Positions 21,480 through 32,627 of a stretch of 64,000 nucleotides of DNA are shown here, piece after piece. The DNA comes from Ascarosepion bandense (taxonomy: Eukaryota; Mollusca; Cephalopoda; Sepiida; Sepiidae). Location of the stretch: NCBI GenBank assembly GCA_037127315.1, contig JBBBDQ010001270.1:4303501-4367500 (forward strand), in the 5' to 3' direction. Numbering within the stretch: the first letter of the stretch is position 1; each line of letters opens with the position of its first letter. Below the pieces are notes generated by a model. It did no database searches. It saw only the letters and a list, made by a program, of their open reading frames with translations, and was not told where the DNA came from. The position numbers were made by a program, and so were the translations under genes.

Positions 21480-22890
21480 TAAAAAAAGGTAAGTTTCTTC
21501 AATAACTAACAGTTGATTTGAGTTCAGCATATACATTTGCACAGAGATAATGCTATTTTGAATAAATTCCCTACAAAATATCCCTACAAAAACAGAGATT
21601 AGCCTGACATGTTCGTTTCATTTTGATTTTTGTGACTTTCATCAAAATTCTTATATCTGACATTAATTCAGATTCCTTTGGATACAAGTGATAGAGAAAA
21701 ATTAATTACTTGCTTGGAGTGACCATAGGCAAAAAGGATGTGTGGTCTTGTTGAACAATAAACACATAAACAGAAAGATAATTCTTTTTAATTACTAAAG
21801 AGTTTGGAAATATTTTTCTTTTCCTGACAACACAAAACAACTCTTGAGATTTGCTAGCAGATTGGCTATCTGGAAAGGGTCCGAGCAAGCTTCTGACTTT
21901 GGGAAATTACAGCTGAGACAAGCTGGTAAGGAAAGATTAATGACTGGGTATCTCTTTTTTTGCCTATGCATTCTAAAAGTTTGAATTAATCATAGGGATG
22001 ATGTGCCGCCCTTTGGAATGGACCAAGAAAGTTAAAGAAAGAAGAAAGATTAGCACCACCTATATGGGGTGATGTTGCGAGATAAGACATGAAGGCAGTT
22101 AGTTAAGAGTAGCTTGATTCCACTGACCACTCTCAAAAGGTTACTGAACAACACCTAAATTTGAAAAATCACTCTGTAGTATAAAAATAATGATTAATGA
22201 TGACGAGTGGGGGGAACAAAAGGTGCAGTGCAATGCTCACTGGCAGCAGGCCAGCTGATTTTCTTTTTTTCTTTCATCGCCTCAAGGAAATAAATTTCAG
22301 ATTTCCTTTTCTCGGGCCTGTTACACAGGGCAGTTGTGAAACAGACACCAACTAAGCCGCTTCTCCTTCCTCTTTGTCAGTCTGACTGTCAATCTGCAAC
22401 TCAACAATCCACCGAGAAAATCCACCCTGACAGCAGCGCTGGTACCCTCTTTTTATGTCATTCCAAGACGGCCAAAATTTGCCTGTGTGCAAATATCATC
22501 TTGTTTTGGATGAAATAGGCATCCTTTTTGAGTTTAAGTTCAGCAAATTTTTCCTTTCACACTTTTTGGCCAATGGAGCCGATTGTTTACATTTACTTTG
22601 TAAAACATCTAAGATCTAATATGGTTGTTAAATTACCTCACAAAAATCAAATCACGTATCAAATGCGACTAAAATATTTTTTATTAAAAAAAATAAAATG
22701 AGCCTTTATATTTAATTTTCATTTCAACGTTTTAAAAATTCATTTGGTCAACAAAAAAATGTTAATATTTTTCCCCGTAATTTTGAAACAAAAGAAATAT
22801 TTTTTTAAAAAAGTGTTTTATCAAACAAAAAACTGAATATGTAAAAAAAAAACGTGCCATTGGTTAATTAGATTATTACTAAAATGTTCT
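21480..22890 (+). other. QRSL1 intron, mostly unassigned
   Basis: No gene or named repeat recognised. A pyrimidine-rich segment sits near 22265-22320. The 60-residue open frame at 22336 has no recognisable features. Confidence 0.5.
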
Positions 22891-22924
22891 GAGTTGCATG
22901 GGCAATGCCGGGTTATGATGCTAG
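22890..22924 (+). mobile_element. Possible second-family Helitron 3' end
   Basis: GGGCAATGCCGGGTTATGATG followed by CTAG (22921-22924) and T. A GC-rich hairpin-like motif a few bases before CTAG, and a following T, fits a Helitron terminus distinct from the family at 3087. The 5' limit is unknown. Confidence 0.45.
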
Positions 22925-23285
22925 TCATATATAAAGCAAATTGTTGTTAATTCTTTATTCCAAAGAATTCTTTTTTGTGTAGCTCCTTGCCGTTGACCTG
23001 TCTTTCACTCTAATTTACTTCAACAGCAATATCCTCACCCTCTGAGGTCAAAAACTCAATGTGACAGGGGAGTGAAGGATCGTGAAGCAGTCAGCTGCCA
23101 GCTAGGTTGAGTGGAATTGTGCTCACCATCATGATACAAGTGACAAATCAGTAATGCGTTAATTAGTGAAGAGTCGGTTAGATGGTATCCATGATGCCCT
23201 GAAAGAACCTAAAGACCAACGCAGAGCGCATGGGGGTCGTATGCATATACTTATATAGATATACACGTGCACATGCATACACATA

Positions 23286-23665
23286 CCCTACTGGCCATAA
23301 TACACATACACTACTGGCCAGTGTTTTAAAAAATTGATGTATTTCATACTATTTTTTAGTATTTATTGCCAAGTAAATGAAAATAGAATGGTTCTTTTGT
23401 TAATACTGCACAATAACATGTGCATCAAATGAATTTATAAATATTTAATAATTACCTATATTGCAGTTTCATCAATGAAAGAATGAAAAAAATTCAGGTT
23501 GATTTGGACGAGTTCATCTTTGCTTTTTTGCCTTGTAAAATTTTGCAAAGTAATAATAATAAAAGAATCATTCTATTTTCATTTGGCAATAAATACTAAA
23601 AATAGTATGAAATACATAATTTAAAAAAAAAAACTGGGATTGCCTAATAATTATGGCCGGCAGTG
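23286..23665. mobile_element. MITE, 380 bp, Tc1-type ends
   Basis: Terminal inverted repeats of about 105 bp: CTACTGGCCATAATACAC at the left, CCTAATAATTATGGCCGGCA at the right. Both have a TTTCATACTATTTTTAGTAT block inside. Flanked by TA (23284-23285, 23666-23667). No transposase frame. Confidence 0.85.
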
Positions 23666-23688
23666 TATATATAGATATATATAGAAAA

Positions 23689-24620
23689 TCTACAGGGTGC
23701 GATGGCTAAATTGTCGCTATTCGTCTTGTAAAATTTTGCAAAGTAATAATAACAGAAGAACCATTCTATTTTAATTTAGAATTATCCACTTGGCAATAAA
23801 TACTAAAAATAGTATGAAATACATCATTTCTTTTAAAAAACTGGGGTGGCCTAATAATTATGGTCAGTTGTGTACATGGTATGATGGATATACTGTTTGT
23901 CATTTTATATTTTCAATTTCACACGTGTGTTGTTTGTTTTTGATTTCGTCAACTGCACAATATAGTAGGGTCAGTTGGGCACACTCTGTAAGGAAAAGAG
24001 CAGCATGACACAATTCACTCCACCAGAAATTTGGACACAGTATGTTGTACTGCTTGGTATTAGTACCGGGAGCTCTAATACAAACATTTCACAGTGTTTG
24101 GGTGTCAATCTGAGGACAGTACAGAAGATATGGAAAGAGTTGGAATTACAAGGGTTTTTGGGGTGATCACTAGTGATGGTGACATTACGTCACCATTCGT
24201 CTTCCCACAGGGTCTCAGACACAAGATGGAGGCCTACATCAAGTGCTTTGAAGAGGTAGTTCTGCCCTGGGTCAAGAAGGTGGCTGCTGGAAGACCCTAT
24301 GTCTGGCAACAGAACTCAAGCACCAAGCAGAAGAATCCAGTCATTTCTATCAGACAATTTCTGCAACCACATCACTCTTTTCCTCTAGTCACCTTACTCC
24401 TGAGACTGCAACCCCCTTGAATATTATGTGTGGAGTGCAGTTGAATGAAAGACCAACAAAACTCCTTGTATCACCAAAGATGAACTAAAAGCAAGGATTA
24501 TGGCAGCATTCACCAATTCAGACAAGGAAACAGTCCAGAAGAGTTGCAGGAGATTTTAAAGCTGTCTGGAGGCTGTGGTTGAAGCCAATGGTGATTTTAT
24601 TAAATAAATTTACTCTTTAG
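23689..24620 (+). mobile_element. Mariner-like transposase remnant, interrupted by a MITE fragment
   Basis: The left end at 23689 reads ACAGGGTGCGATGGCTAAAT. A MITE fragment (23722-23870, right half of the 23286 family) follows. The transposase begins near ATG 24005 (MTQFTPPEIWTQYVVLLGIS) with helix-turn-helix features, is then deleted internally, and resumes ITSDGDITSPFVFPQGLRHK and VAAGRPYVWQQNSS. An Asn stands where the family usually has catalytic Asp. The C-terminal part runs frameshifted to about 24600. It sits about 220 bp upstream of a QRSL1 exon. Confidence 0.82.
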
Positions 24621-24838
24621 TATTTCAAGATATTTTTGTGTAAATTTTGGTCTATATATTTGTTAAAATGAAATGTTGTTTGTGAAAATGAGATGTCAGT
24701 GTTATTTTCATTTTTGCATTAGTAAGACAATTCATCTTGTTTATGTATACAAATGCAGTGGCCAAGAATTTATATAAAACAAATGTCCATTTTTTACATT
24801 TACATTTATGAGTATATGCATATATTTGTATATTTCAG

Positions 24839-25014
24839 TGCTCTTGGGTCTGACACAGGAGGTTCCACACGTAACCCAGCATCCTACTGTGGAGTGGTTG
24901 GTCTTAAACCAACCTATGGACGCTTATCTCGATATGGACTTATTCCTTTGACTCATTCTTTAGATGTTCCGGGAATTTTTGCCAAAACAGTTGATGATGC
25001 AGCCATAATTTTCA
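24839..25014 (+). CDS. QRSL1: QRSL1 exon with the nucleophile serine
   Basis: Completes the split Gly codon and reads [20 protein letters not shown] then [17 protein letters not shown] and [17 protein letters not shown]. The Ser in DTGGSTRNP (24864-24866) is the predicted nucleophile that forms the acyl-enzyme with glutamine. AG at 24837-24838; GTAAGT donor at 25015. It ends one base into an Asn codon. All three catalytic positions of the subunit are therefore intact. Confidence 0.98.
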
Positions 25015-25071
25015 GTAAGTTTCTCCTGTGTTAAATTGACTTTATCAATTTTCTTATATTCTTTGAATAAA

Positions 25072-25330
25072 CTGACAATAAACTACATCCAACAGCAAGG
25101 CTCCTGATTGGAATATTGGAGGTTTTGAGGTACATAGAACGGCTTCTTAATTGCTATTGCTCCCAAGTCTACCCTGGTCCAATGGGGTAGCTCTTGCTAG
25201 GGTTCCAGCTTTGGGCAAATGGTGAATCCCCAAACAAATGTTAACATATATTTTTATAATAAAATAACTAACAATACATTTTTATAACAAAATTACAATC
25301 ACTAAAAACATATAAGAATACATTTTTGTC
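25072..25330 (+). mobile_element. Retroposon R, diverged and truncated
   Basis: Contains AAACTACATCCAACAGCAAG and GGGTTCCAGCTTTGGGCAAA, then loses similarity in the AT-rich part. Confidence 0.7.
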
Positions 25331-25339
25331 TATAATTAT

Positions 25340-25445
25340 GAGATGAGGTAGTATTTGCATCATTTACACCTGTTTGGACTGTTGTCCTCAACTTTATTAC
25401 TATGTTTACAACGTTTTGACTGTACTGTGCTCAGGCATTTTTAGG
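25340..25445 (-). mobile_element. SINE S2 3' portion, inverted, next to a plus copy
   Basis: TTGGACTGTTGTCCTCAACT and ACAACGTTTTGACTGTACTG are the reverse complement of the S2 3' domain. Only about 100 bp of it precede the head of the plus copy. Confidence 0.75.
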
Positions 25446-25695
25446 ACATGTCAAGGGCACATGGCCCAGTGAATACAGGTTAGTTCCTGTAAATTGACTC
25501 AAAAAGTTGTGAGTTCGATAGCTGGCTACAGCAGTGCTAAACGAATAACTTAGAGTTGTGTTAAAGGGAGGTAACTACATAGCAAACAATGAAAATTATA
25601 TATCCCAGTGATCAAAATAAAGGATTCGGTTAAAAATTTCTAGCTCCTGAAGAAATCTGGCCGAAATGTCTTAAACGTGTCAATAAAGATGAGGA
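25446..25695 (+). mobile_element. SINE S2, plus copy of the pair
   Basis: Begins at the tRNA-like head (GCACATGGCCCAGTGAATAC, then GTTGTGAGTTCGATAGC). It continues to GGCCGAAATGTCTTAAACG and CAATAAAGATGAGG. Confidence 0.82.
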
Positions 25696-25917
25696 AAAAA
25701 TAAAAATATTATATACTTTATTCTGCTTTCACAATTTAATACATGGTAGACAATACTCAGCTTTTGTGCATATACAGACTCGCATGGACGTAATTACTAA
25801 TTTAATGTTGATCTCTACATAATTTTATACTTTCTGAGTAAAAGTATATTTTTTAGATATATACTTTGTAGATCATAAAATGTATTGTTGGTAATTTTAT
25901 TATAAAAATCTATTTAT

Positions 25918-26075
25918 CTTATTTACACTGTTCGGACTGTTGTCCTCATCTTTATTGCCATGTTTACAACATTTCGACCGTTGTACATTCTGGCCTTCTT
26001 CAGGAGCTAGAAATTTTGAACCAAACCCTTTATTTCAATCATTGGAGTATATAATTTTCATTCTGTGTGTGAAGC
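25918..26075 (-). mobile_element. SINE S2, 3' half
   Basis: TTTACACTGTTCGGACTGTTG, ATTGCCATGTTTACAACATT and CCTTCTTCAGGAGC: a minus-strand S2 without its head. Sequence after it (26076-26300) has a GGGAGTTCCACAGG LINE-A-like scrap and an open frame I cannot identify. Confidence 0.8.
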
Positions 26076-26579
26076 CAGTTGGCTGTGAAGCATGGAGTCG
26101 GAAGGGAGTTCCACAGGTGAGAAGTAGGAGAAAAAAACTCATAGAACTTACAGCTGATGAAATCTCAACACTTATAGTCAAGAAGTCTCAGTACCAGAGC
26201 AAAAAATCCATCCAAACAATTACAATGAAAGTACGTATAGAAAAGACCCTGAGTGGGAAAGTGATTGAAGCTGAGTTGCCAGATCATGACCAATAATATG
26301 TGAAAACATTTTGGCCCAGTGTCTGTCATATTTTTCTAACCTTCTTAGAATTTTCAACAAAACCCTTTAGTCAGTCTGCAGGGATAAAATGGTTCATTCC
26401 ATCTTCCATGTTTAGAAAAGATGAATTCTCTAAGTTAATTCTTGTCAGTTTAGCTTGTTGTGCCATGAGACCAAACTGATATGACCTTTCCACACTACTC
26501 AGAACTGCCAGATATGTCTTAACCAATACTTTAATCTACCAAATTATCTGTACCAGATATTACCAAAAATTTCATATAA

Positions 26580-26905
26580 TCTGCTTCAGGGAAAGTCATG
26601 GACAGAACATGTAAGCAATGAGAAAGTTCTAAAAAAAAAGAGAACTAAAAAACACTTTTTCCTAAAATCAAAAAGAGTTAAAATTTCTAGAACACATGAT
26701 GAGGAAAAAGGGCTTAGAAAATTTAACACTTAAAGGGTGTGGTGAAAGAAGAAGGGGCAGAGAAACAGTTCATAACCTACTAAATGAACTTGGATGCCAG
26801 AGCAGGGACAAAGAGGTTCGGTAAAGAGTCCAATGTTTCTTAGGGCAACAAATGACAGGGAAACCATGACTACCCACTTCCTAAAGGGACATGGGACGCA
26901 CACAC
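26580..26905 (+). mobile_element. LINE-B 3' end remnant
   Basis: Shows ATGTAAGCAATGAGAAAGTT, then GAGGAAAAAGGGCTTAGAAA and ATGACAGGGAAACC, the decayed C-terminal tail of a second LINE whose better copies are at 47060-48045. No open frame remains. Sequence 26906-27330 is unassigned apart from short TA tracts near 27175-27220. Confidence 0.7.
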
Positions 26906-27332
26906 ACATAAATAAAAAAGTAACCTAGAAGTGACATAAAATCAAAATAGACTAAAGAGTTATCTCCCCTTAGCTTGACAAACACTTTGGAAACCATTTT
27001 AGTTCAAAATTTTGAAAAGGTTAAAAAACAGTTTTCTGTTTGTTTTTATTTATTTAAATTTCTTTTGACTCAATTACTAATATTTTTCATGTAGTGTATA
27101 TAAATGTGCTCTTTGTCAGTGAAATCCATAAATTTAACTTCCTGTAACACCCAGTATATATCCGAAACTTGACCTATATATATATATATATAAATATGCA
27201 CACATATGTATATATATATTCACTTATTATTTTTAGTGGATACCCGTTTTTATGTAGATACTCAGTTCATTTTGAGCAATATTCACTTCATCTACTAGTT
27301 TGCGTACTCAGTAAATAACATAAACAAAGAAA

Positions 27333-27425
27333 GTGTGCCCGCAACAGAATTTGAACCTGCATTGCCTTTGCAGAAGGAACCACTGTTCCACCCAGCCTGC
27401 TTTTACCACTCGGCTAGAAGGAGCT
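27333..27425 (-). other. tRNA-like sequence, degenerate
   Basis: The minus strand reads CTAGCCGAGTGGTAAAAGCA (A-box-like) and GCAGGTTCAAATTCTGTTGC (T-arm/B-box-like), with an extended middle. The acceptor stem does not pair well, so I read it as a tRNA-derived repeat head or pseudo-tRNA. Confidence 0.45.
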
Positions 27426-27654
27426 TCACAATAAATCAATGTTCTATTTTGCCTTTAAAGTACACTCACTCGTTCACATTTTCCAGAAATGCATGTTTGC
27501 TCAGTTTTGTATCCAAAATATAAACAAGGCAATTTCTAAAAAGTCAATCAGTTTTATTTATTTAATATGACATACGAAATACTGTCTTAAATAAATAAGG
27601 GGAATGCAGATTTGAATGACTTCAGTCACTTTGTCATTGACATGACATGGCTAC

Positions 27655-27893
27655 CCACTGTCTTTTCTACAAATAATTTCATGGCAGCTGCTCTGATGAA
27701 CTTTTTTTCCCTGGTACTCCGACTACATGAATTTAAACGTACTGCTAGATTGGCATCTAGGTCCCATTCTTTTACTGCTGAAATAGTTAAATGCAACCAT
27801 CGCTTCTACTCGAACAGTTTTTTTCTCACACTTCCCACATGTGCAATTCATTTTGGTTTACTTGCTTCTCTGAGAGCTACAATTTCTAAAAAT
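27655..27893 (+). mobile_element. LINE-A remnant
   Basis: The frame reads LHEFKRTARLASRSHSF then CNHRFYSNSFF, the mid-tail of LINE-A with heavy divergence. It is joined directly to the broken 3' side of a Helitron copy. Confidence 0.8.
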
Positions 27894-28371
27894 TCTGGGT
27901 AAATGGTATCATGGCTAAGACTAAGAACTACAATTATACCTACTTATAGCCAAACCCGAAGCAAAAACTAAAATAAAAGGGCTGAAAAAAATACAGACAT
28001 GCAGGCAAATAAACAGACACACACACAAGCATCTTACCTTTTATACATATATATTATCGATTTTCTGCACTATTGTAAGAACTGCAACCTTGAAACTTCT
28101 GAATATCGTTTCTTATGTCTTTGTCTATGTATGTCTCGAATTTGATTAAAATCGGACCACTCCTTCTATAACCCAATTTTCTCGATTATCGATTTTCAAT
28201 ATTTATCGGGGGTACCTCGACACAAAACCTAGCTAAGAACACTCGCAGGCGCTTATAGTACAACTGTGTAAATTTTCAAGAAAATCGGTTCAGCTGTTTC
28301 AGAGTCTATAGGTAATGGACACACACACACACACACACACAGACAAAGTTCCATTTATAAATAAGTTTAGA
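27894..28371 (-). mobile_element. Non-autonomous Helitron, copy B, 3'-truncated
   Basis: Reverse orientation. The 5' terminus (TCTAAACTTATTTATAAATG on the minus strand) is at 28371. The element runs through the CGATTATCGATTTT palindromic region and an internal GT-rich stretch, then stops at about 27893 in sequence equal to 3560 of copy A. The CTAG end is lost. Confidence 0.85.
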
Positions 28372-29269
28372 TAGATTCAGATTAGATTAGATTTAGATTA
28401 AGATAGATTTAGATTTTGCATTTGATATTTTATTAAGTGAGAATATCATCATTTTATCAGCATGGAAAAGGCAAGCAGTTTTATAAAAGAGAAGATAGCA
28501 AGTTTTGGGACCCTGTCGTCGGATTAATAATCATTGTTCCATCGAAGGGTACGCAACATATATGTTGTTTCGTTGCATTTATAAATTTCAACCAAAAATA
28601 CTCATCCTTAGCTTCATGTTGTACAACACGTTGGTCATTTTGGTTTGCAGGTCAAACAGAATACGTTGCTCTGGTATACTACAATTACAACTTATATTTA
28701 TGCAGCAATAGCTGTTCTTTAGGGTCGGATCATATTATACTTGAAGGATGTACTTTATTCAGTTTTTTGCTTCAGAAATACAAAGTCGTACTCTACACAA
28801 GTCATATAATGCACAAGAAAATACAGTAATTCTTTGGATGATATGTAATAGGAATCTGTAAGCACAACCCTCTTTCTTTTGATACTAAATTCCAGGCTCT
28901 AACAATTATTATTACAATTTAATAATTTTGACACTTGCACTTTATATATCACAAATTTACACACTTAATAATCTTGTAATTTTTTTAACATATGAACTGC
29001 TTCCTTTATATTGCCCACTTTTCAGTGTTATTATGCATTATTTTTGTTGGATTCTTGAAAGAATGATGTATTCTGTTTTCCTTCTACATATGATCAGCTA
29101 TACTTGACTTCATGATCTATATCCAACGTTAAAGAAAATATATGTCCATTTTTGCCAGTCAAAAAACTGAATCCAAGGGAAGCAACTTAGATGAAATAAA
29201 AATAAAGAGTTATTTCCTTTGGACCTGATTTGCTTGCTTCTCACCTTTGAATATTTTTTCCACAGGGTT
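28372..29269 (+). other. QRSL1 intron, unassigned
   Basis: Holds an unexplained 130-residue open frame (28437-28826) with no recognisable domain. The rest is AT-rich with nothing recognised. Confidence 0.45.
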
Positions 29270-29270
29270 T

Positions 29271-29310
<40 letters not shown>
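29270..29310. repeat. (CA)n(TA)n microsatellite
   Basis: CA units passing into TA units. Confidence 0.95.
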
Positions 29311-29443
29311 TAAATAACTTTAATCCAAAAGGAAAAGAGGAAGGTAAATCCCAAAGACCCGATCCTAATTAATATTGAAATTTTAATATTAAAAAATGAT
29401 TCAGGTGGAGAGCTCAATGTAATTAAAATTATATAGCTAATTA

Positions 29444-29932
29444 TAAAATAAAATAAATTTCGATGTTCAAAACTGTTGAATGATCATTTCAACATGAAAT
29501 CCCTAAGAGAGATTTCACATCTTATCGGCAACTACCACATTTCAAAATGAAATAAAAAGAAATAAAAAAATAAAAAAATTGAAGGTTAAGAATTCAACAC
29601 CGGAAGAAGTAAAAAATGACACCACTTTCTATTCCGTCCGTTAACCCCTTTCCCTTTGTAAAGCTAGACAAAGCCAAATTTTCAAAGTTTTTCACTTACA
29701 ACTCAATCTAAATGTAAAATTGTCCAAAATCTAAAACTAGACATTGATTGCTAACCGATTTTTTTTTGTGACGTAAATTTTTTACTTCCGCCGGTGAACT
29801 CTTAACCTTCAAATTTTTTTATTTCTTTTTTATTTCATTTTGAAATGTGGTAGTTGCCGATGAGATGTGAAATCTCTCTTAGGGATTTCATGTTGAAATG
29901 ATCATTCAACAGTTTTGAACATCATTTTATTT

Positions 29933-29942
<10 letters not shown>
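29444..29942. mobile_element. Fold-back element with long inverted ends
   Basis: The left arm (29444 to about 29618) and right arm (about 29766-29942) are inverted copies. Left landmarks are ATGATCATTTCAACATGAAA and CGGCAACTACCACATTTC; both recur inverted in the right arm. The spacer of about 145 bp is unique. No transposase. Confidence 0.88.

Positions 29943-30004
<62 letters not shown>
29940..30004. repeat. (TA)n(CA)n(TA)n microsatellite
   Basis: Compound run directly at the right end of the fold-back. Confidence 0.95.
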
Positions 30005-30117
30005 CAGCACTGCAACTCAGTAGTTTCAGGAGATGAACGTTTTTATTCTTCTGTCCACTCATCAGGAGTTATCAGCAATTCACTTTGGATTTTCTCATTC
30101 TTATTATCTTTAACAAG

Positions 30118-30378
30118 AAATCAAGAAGCCGAGTTCGAATTCCAGTTGAATTCCCTGCATTCACTCATGTGCAAATACCCTTGGGAAAGGTATCAATCCG
30201 TCTCTTCCTTCCAGTTATGGATTAAATAACAGGACTGATTGGGTTCTATAGCCTTGACTGGCAACCAGTCTACCGCAGAAAGTAATGGCAAACTACTGCG
30301 GGATAATCATCTGCACAGTCAGTCATGTCTCTTTTGAGACATGATCTCCCAACACATATGGCACTTAACAGAATGTTG
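30118..30378 (+). mobile_element. SINE S1
   Basis: From GAAGCCGAGTTCGAATTCCA to the perfect hairpin TCATGTCTCTTTTGAGACATGA and GGCACTTAACAGAATG, where the CTGA tail is lost. The first part of the tRNA head is truncated. Confidence 0.87.
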
Positions 30379-30404
30379 CTAATTTTGTTGCATGTAAATT
30401 CAGT

Positions 30405-30914
30405 GCAGGAACCCCTACAAAAAGTAGCAAGAGAAGATAAGGCTAAGCATAAATTTAAAGAAAACCGAATGGTTATCAGCAAAATGAAGACCTTAATATG
30501 TAGATTGAAGAAAATAAAATAATTAAAGAAATTTAAATAACTGAGAAGTGTTCTGACAAAGGAAGGAAAGTTCTACATGGAGATCAAAAAACGCATGGCC
30601 AAGAATGCATTTCAAAAGCTAACCAGAGTACTGAAAGACAGGAAAATCTCATTGGAAACAAAAAAGAGAGTGCTGGATTGCTATGTGACGTCTGAACTTC
30701 TGTATGGAAGTGAATGTCGGACGATCTCCTCAGGGATGAAGGAGAGGCTTGAGACAGCATAAATGTGGTTTTACATAAGGATGCTGAAGATGACATGGAC
30801 TGAGCAAGTGACTAATGATGAGGTGTTGGTGAGGATGAAAACGAGGAGAAAACTCATACTTAATATGAGAAAGAGATAGATGAGGTTTCTGGAACATGTA
30901 ATGAGGAAGGAGGG
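30405..30914 (+). mobile_element. LINE-B reverse transcriptase tail, 5' part of a split copy
   Basis: The open frame at 30577-30759 reads MEIKKRMAKNAFQKLTRVLK, then KISLETKKRVLDCYVTSELL and YGSECRTISSGMKE, the standard post-polymerase segment. It then continues frameshifted (MLKMTWTEQVTNDEV). At 30914 it is interrupted by a solo LTR and resumes at 31189. Confidence 0.88.
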
Positions 30915-31183
30915 TGGTGTGGCCTTGGTTTTAAGACTACTCAAAGAAAACCCGAACGCAACGGATAGGGTTAAATACATATATTGACAACAATGCAAAA
31001 TACAATACTACATATAATAAATACAGATAGTCAATCAAATATAAGCGCTTAGCAGAGTCTTGAAGTATCGCAATAATGCTACTACTACGGTTACTCAACT
31101 TAGTCCCTCGCCAAGTACTGTCTCCTGGCTTAAATAGAATCTGGATGAGTTCACTCTGATATGTGGGTAATGCTCCCACAACA
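30915..31183 (-). mobile_element. Solo LTR, 269 bp
   Basis: Flanked by a perfect 5-bp direct repeat GAGGG (30910-30914 and 31184-31188), which splits a LINE-B tail. Read on the minus strand it starts TGTTGTGGGAGC and ends ACACCA, so it has TG...CA limits. It carries a TATTTAAG promoter-like box about 45 bp in. I infer that the minus strand is the sense strand. No internal retroelement genes remain, which is typical of LTR-LTR recombination. Confidence 0.8.
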
Positions 31184-31188
31184 GAGGG

Positions 31189-31268
31189 CCTGGAGAATTT
31201 AATACTCACAGGACTGATAGGGGGAGAGAGAGACAAGGGAAAGCATCACAGGACCTACTTGATAGGCC
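31189..31268 (+). mobile_element. LINE-B tail, 3' part of the split copy
   Basis: Continues the LINE-B sequence after the LTR: CTGGAGAATTTAATACTCAC, then GATAGGCCTGAGCAAATG. This matches 47838-47920 in the unbroken copy. Confidence 0.82.
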
Positions 31269-31284
31269 TGAGCAAATGTGCAGG

Positions 31285-31400
31285 GTTTGGGAGAGATACT
31301 ACTGCAGGATAATCTTTTGCCCAGTCAGTCATGTCTCTTTTGAGACATGATCACCCAAGTTGTATCACATATGGCATTTAACTGACTGACTGACTGATTA
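31285..31400 (+). mobile_element. SINE S1, 3' third
   Basis: From TACTGCAGGATAATCTTTTG through the intact hairpin (TCATGTCTCTTTTGAGACATGA) to a (CTGA)n tail. Confidence 0.85.
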
Positions 31401-31514
31401 ACTTAGAATTTAGATACTTTTTATTGGTGTAAGTTTTTTTGTTTGTTTTTTTGTGTGTGTTTGTGTATTATTTCTTTTCCATCTTTTTTTCTCTGCATGT
31501 CAAATATAATGTAA

Positions 31515-32013
31515 TCTAAACTTATTTATAAATGGAACTTTGTCTCTGTGTGTGTCTGTGTCCATTACCTATAGACTCCGAAATGGCTGAACTGATTTTC
31601 TTGAAATTTTACACAGTTGTACTATAAGTGTCTGCAAGTGTTCTTATCTAGATTTTGTGTCAAGGTACCCCTGATAAATATCGAAAATCGATAATCGAAA
31701 AAAATCAGGTTATAGAAGGAGTGGTCTGATTTTAATCAAATTTGATACACTCATAGACAAAGACATAAATGATATTCAGAAGTTTCAAGGTTGTAGTTCT
31801 TACAATAGTGCAAAAAATTTTATATCGATACCAGGAAATCAAAATTTGACTTACATTCATTCATTTTTCTTTCAGTCTACAATTTCACTTTAACTGGAAA
31901 CAACTATTGCTTTTTGGTCTTTCATGCCAACGTCCAAAGAATCTGAGCTCCAGGACCATAGATTAGTTTTAAAGCTTTCATTACACCCGAGCAACACCGG
32001 GCTATATTGCTAG
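31515..32013 (+). mobile_element. Non-autonomous Helitron, copy C
   Basis: The limits are exact: A then TCTAAACTTATTTATAAATG at 31515, and CACCCGAGCAACACCGGGC...CTAG at 32010-32013 followed by T. Compared with copies A and D it lacks about 200 bp internally after 31808. It ends 60 bp upstream of a QRSL1 exon. Confidence 0.93.
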
Positions 32014-32073
32014 TGTCATTTAAACTTTAATCAAAATTATTTTGTTAACCCAATATTGTTTTCTTTCTTTTAG

Positions 32074-32186
32074 ATACATTGGCTGGACATGATGTTAAGG
32101 ATTCCACTACAGTAACAGATTCATTTCATCCTGTGATCTTGCCAGACACAGCAGGCGTTCAAGGACTCACTATTGGTATCCCAGAG
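32074..32186 (+). CDS. QRSL1: QRSL1 exon, substrate-domain segment
   Basis: Joins through a split Asn codon and reads TLAGHDVKDSTTVTDSF then LTIGIPE, matching the animal QRSL1 segment LAGxDxxDSTTV and the following GIPxE strand. AG at 32072-32073; donor GTGAGA at 32187. It ends between codons. The short exon lies within 60 bp of a Helitron end. Confidence 0.96.
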
Positions 32187-32591
32187 GTGAGACATGAGTT
32201 CTAACTCAAGTCATAAAGACACCCCATGTTTATCTTGTGTATAATGTTCTGAAGCAAATGATTAGACATTGTCCTTTCAATGTCGAAACAAAATGTACAA
32301 TTTTCTAGTAGTTTGCACATATTCTAATGTAATAATTAATAATATATATATATATACATGTATGTATTCATAATAGAAAAGTTATCTATTATGTTATTAG
32401 GTGCATATTTCTTTGAAGAGTTTGAAATATGCACCTGATTGCGTAATGCATGAAACACCAAGTTGCACCTCCAACTTTGGATAATATGTATATTTACTAA
32501 TATAATAACTCTATTTATACTACATTGAGCACTTTTATTAACACCTCAATAATATTTTATATATATATATGTATATTTATTAATTCACATA

Positions 32592-32593
<2 letters not shown>

Positions 32594-32624
<31 letters not shown>
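32594..32624. repeat. (TA)n microsatellite
   Basis: TA run abutting an S1 end. Sequence 32187-32593 holds only short TA tracts and nothing else recognised. Confidence 0.9.

Positions 32625-32627
<3 letters not shown>

Noticed and set aside
28437..28829. 130-codon frame with a GQTEYVAL segment that hints at an LTR-element RNase H
   Set aside because: Only about eight residues resemble the motif and the expected upstream block is missing, so I leave it unassigned.
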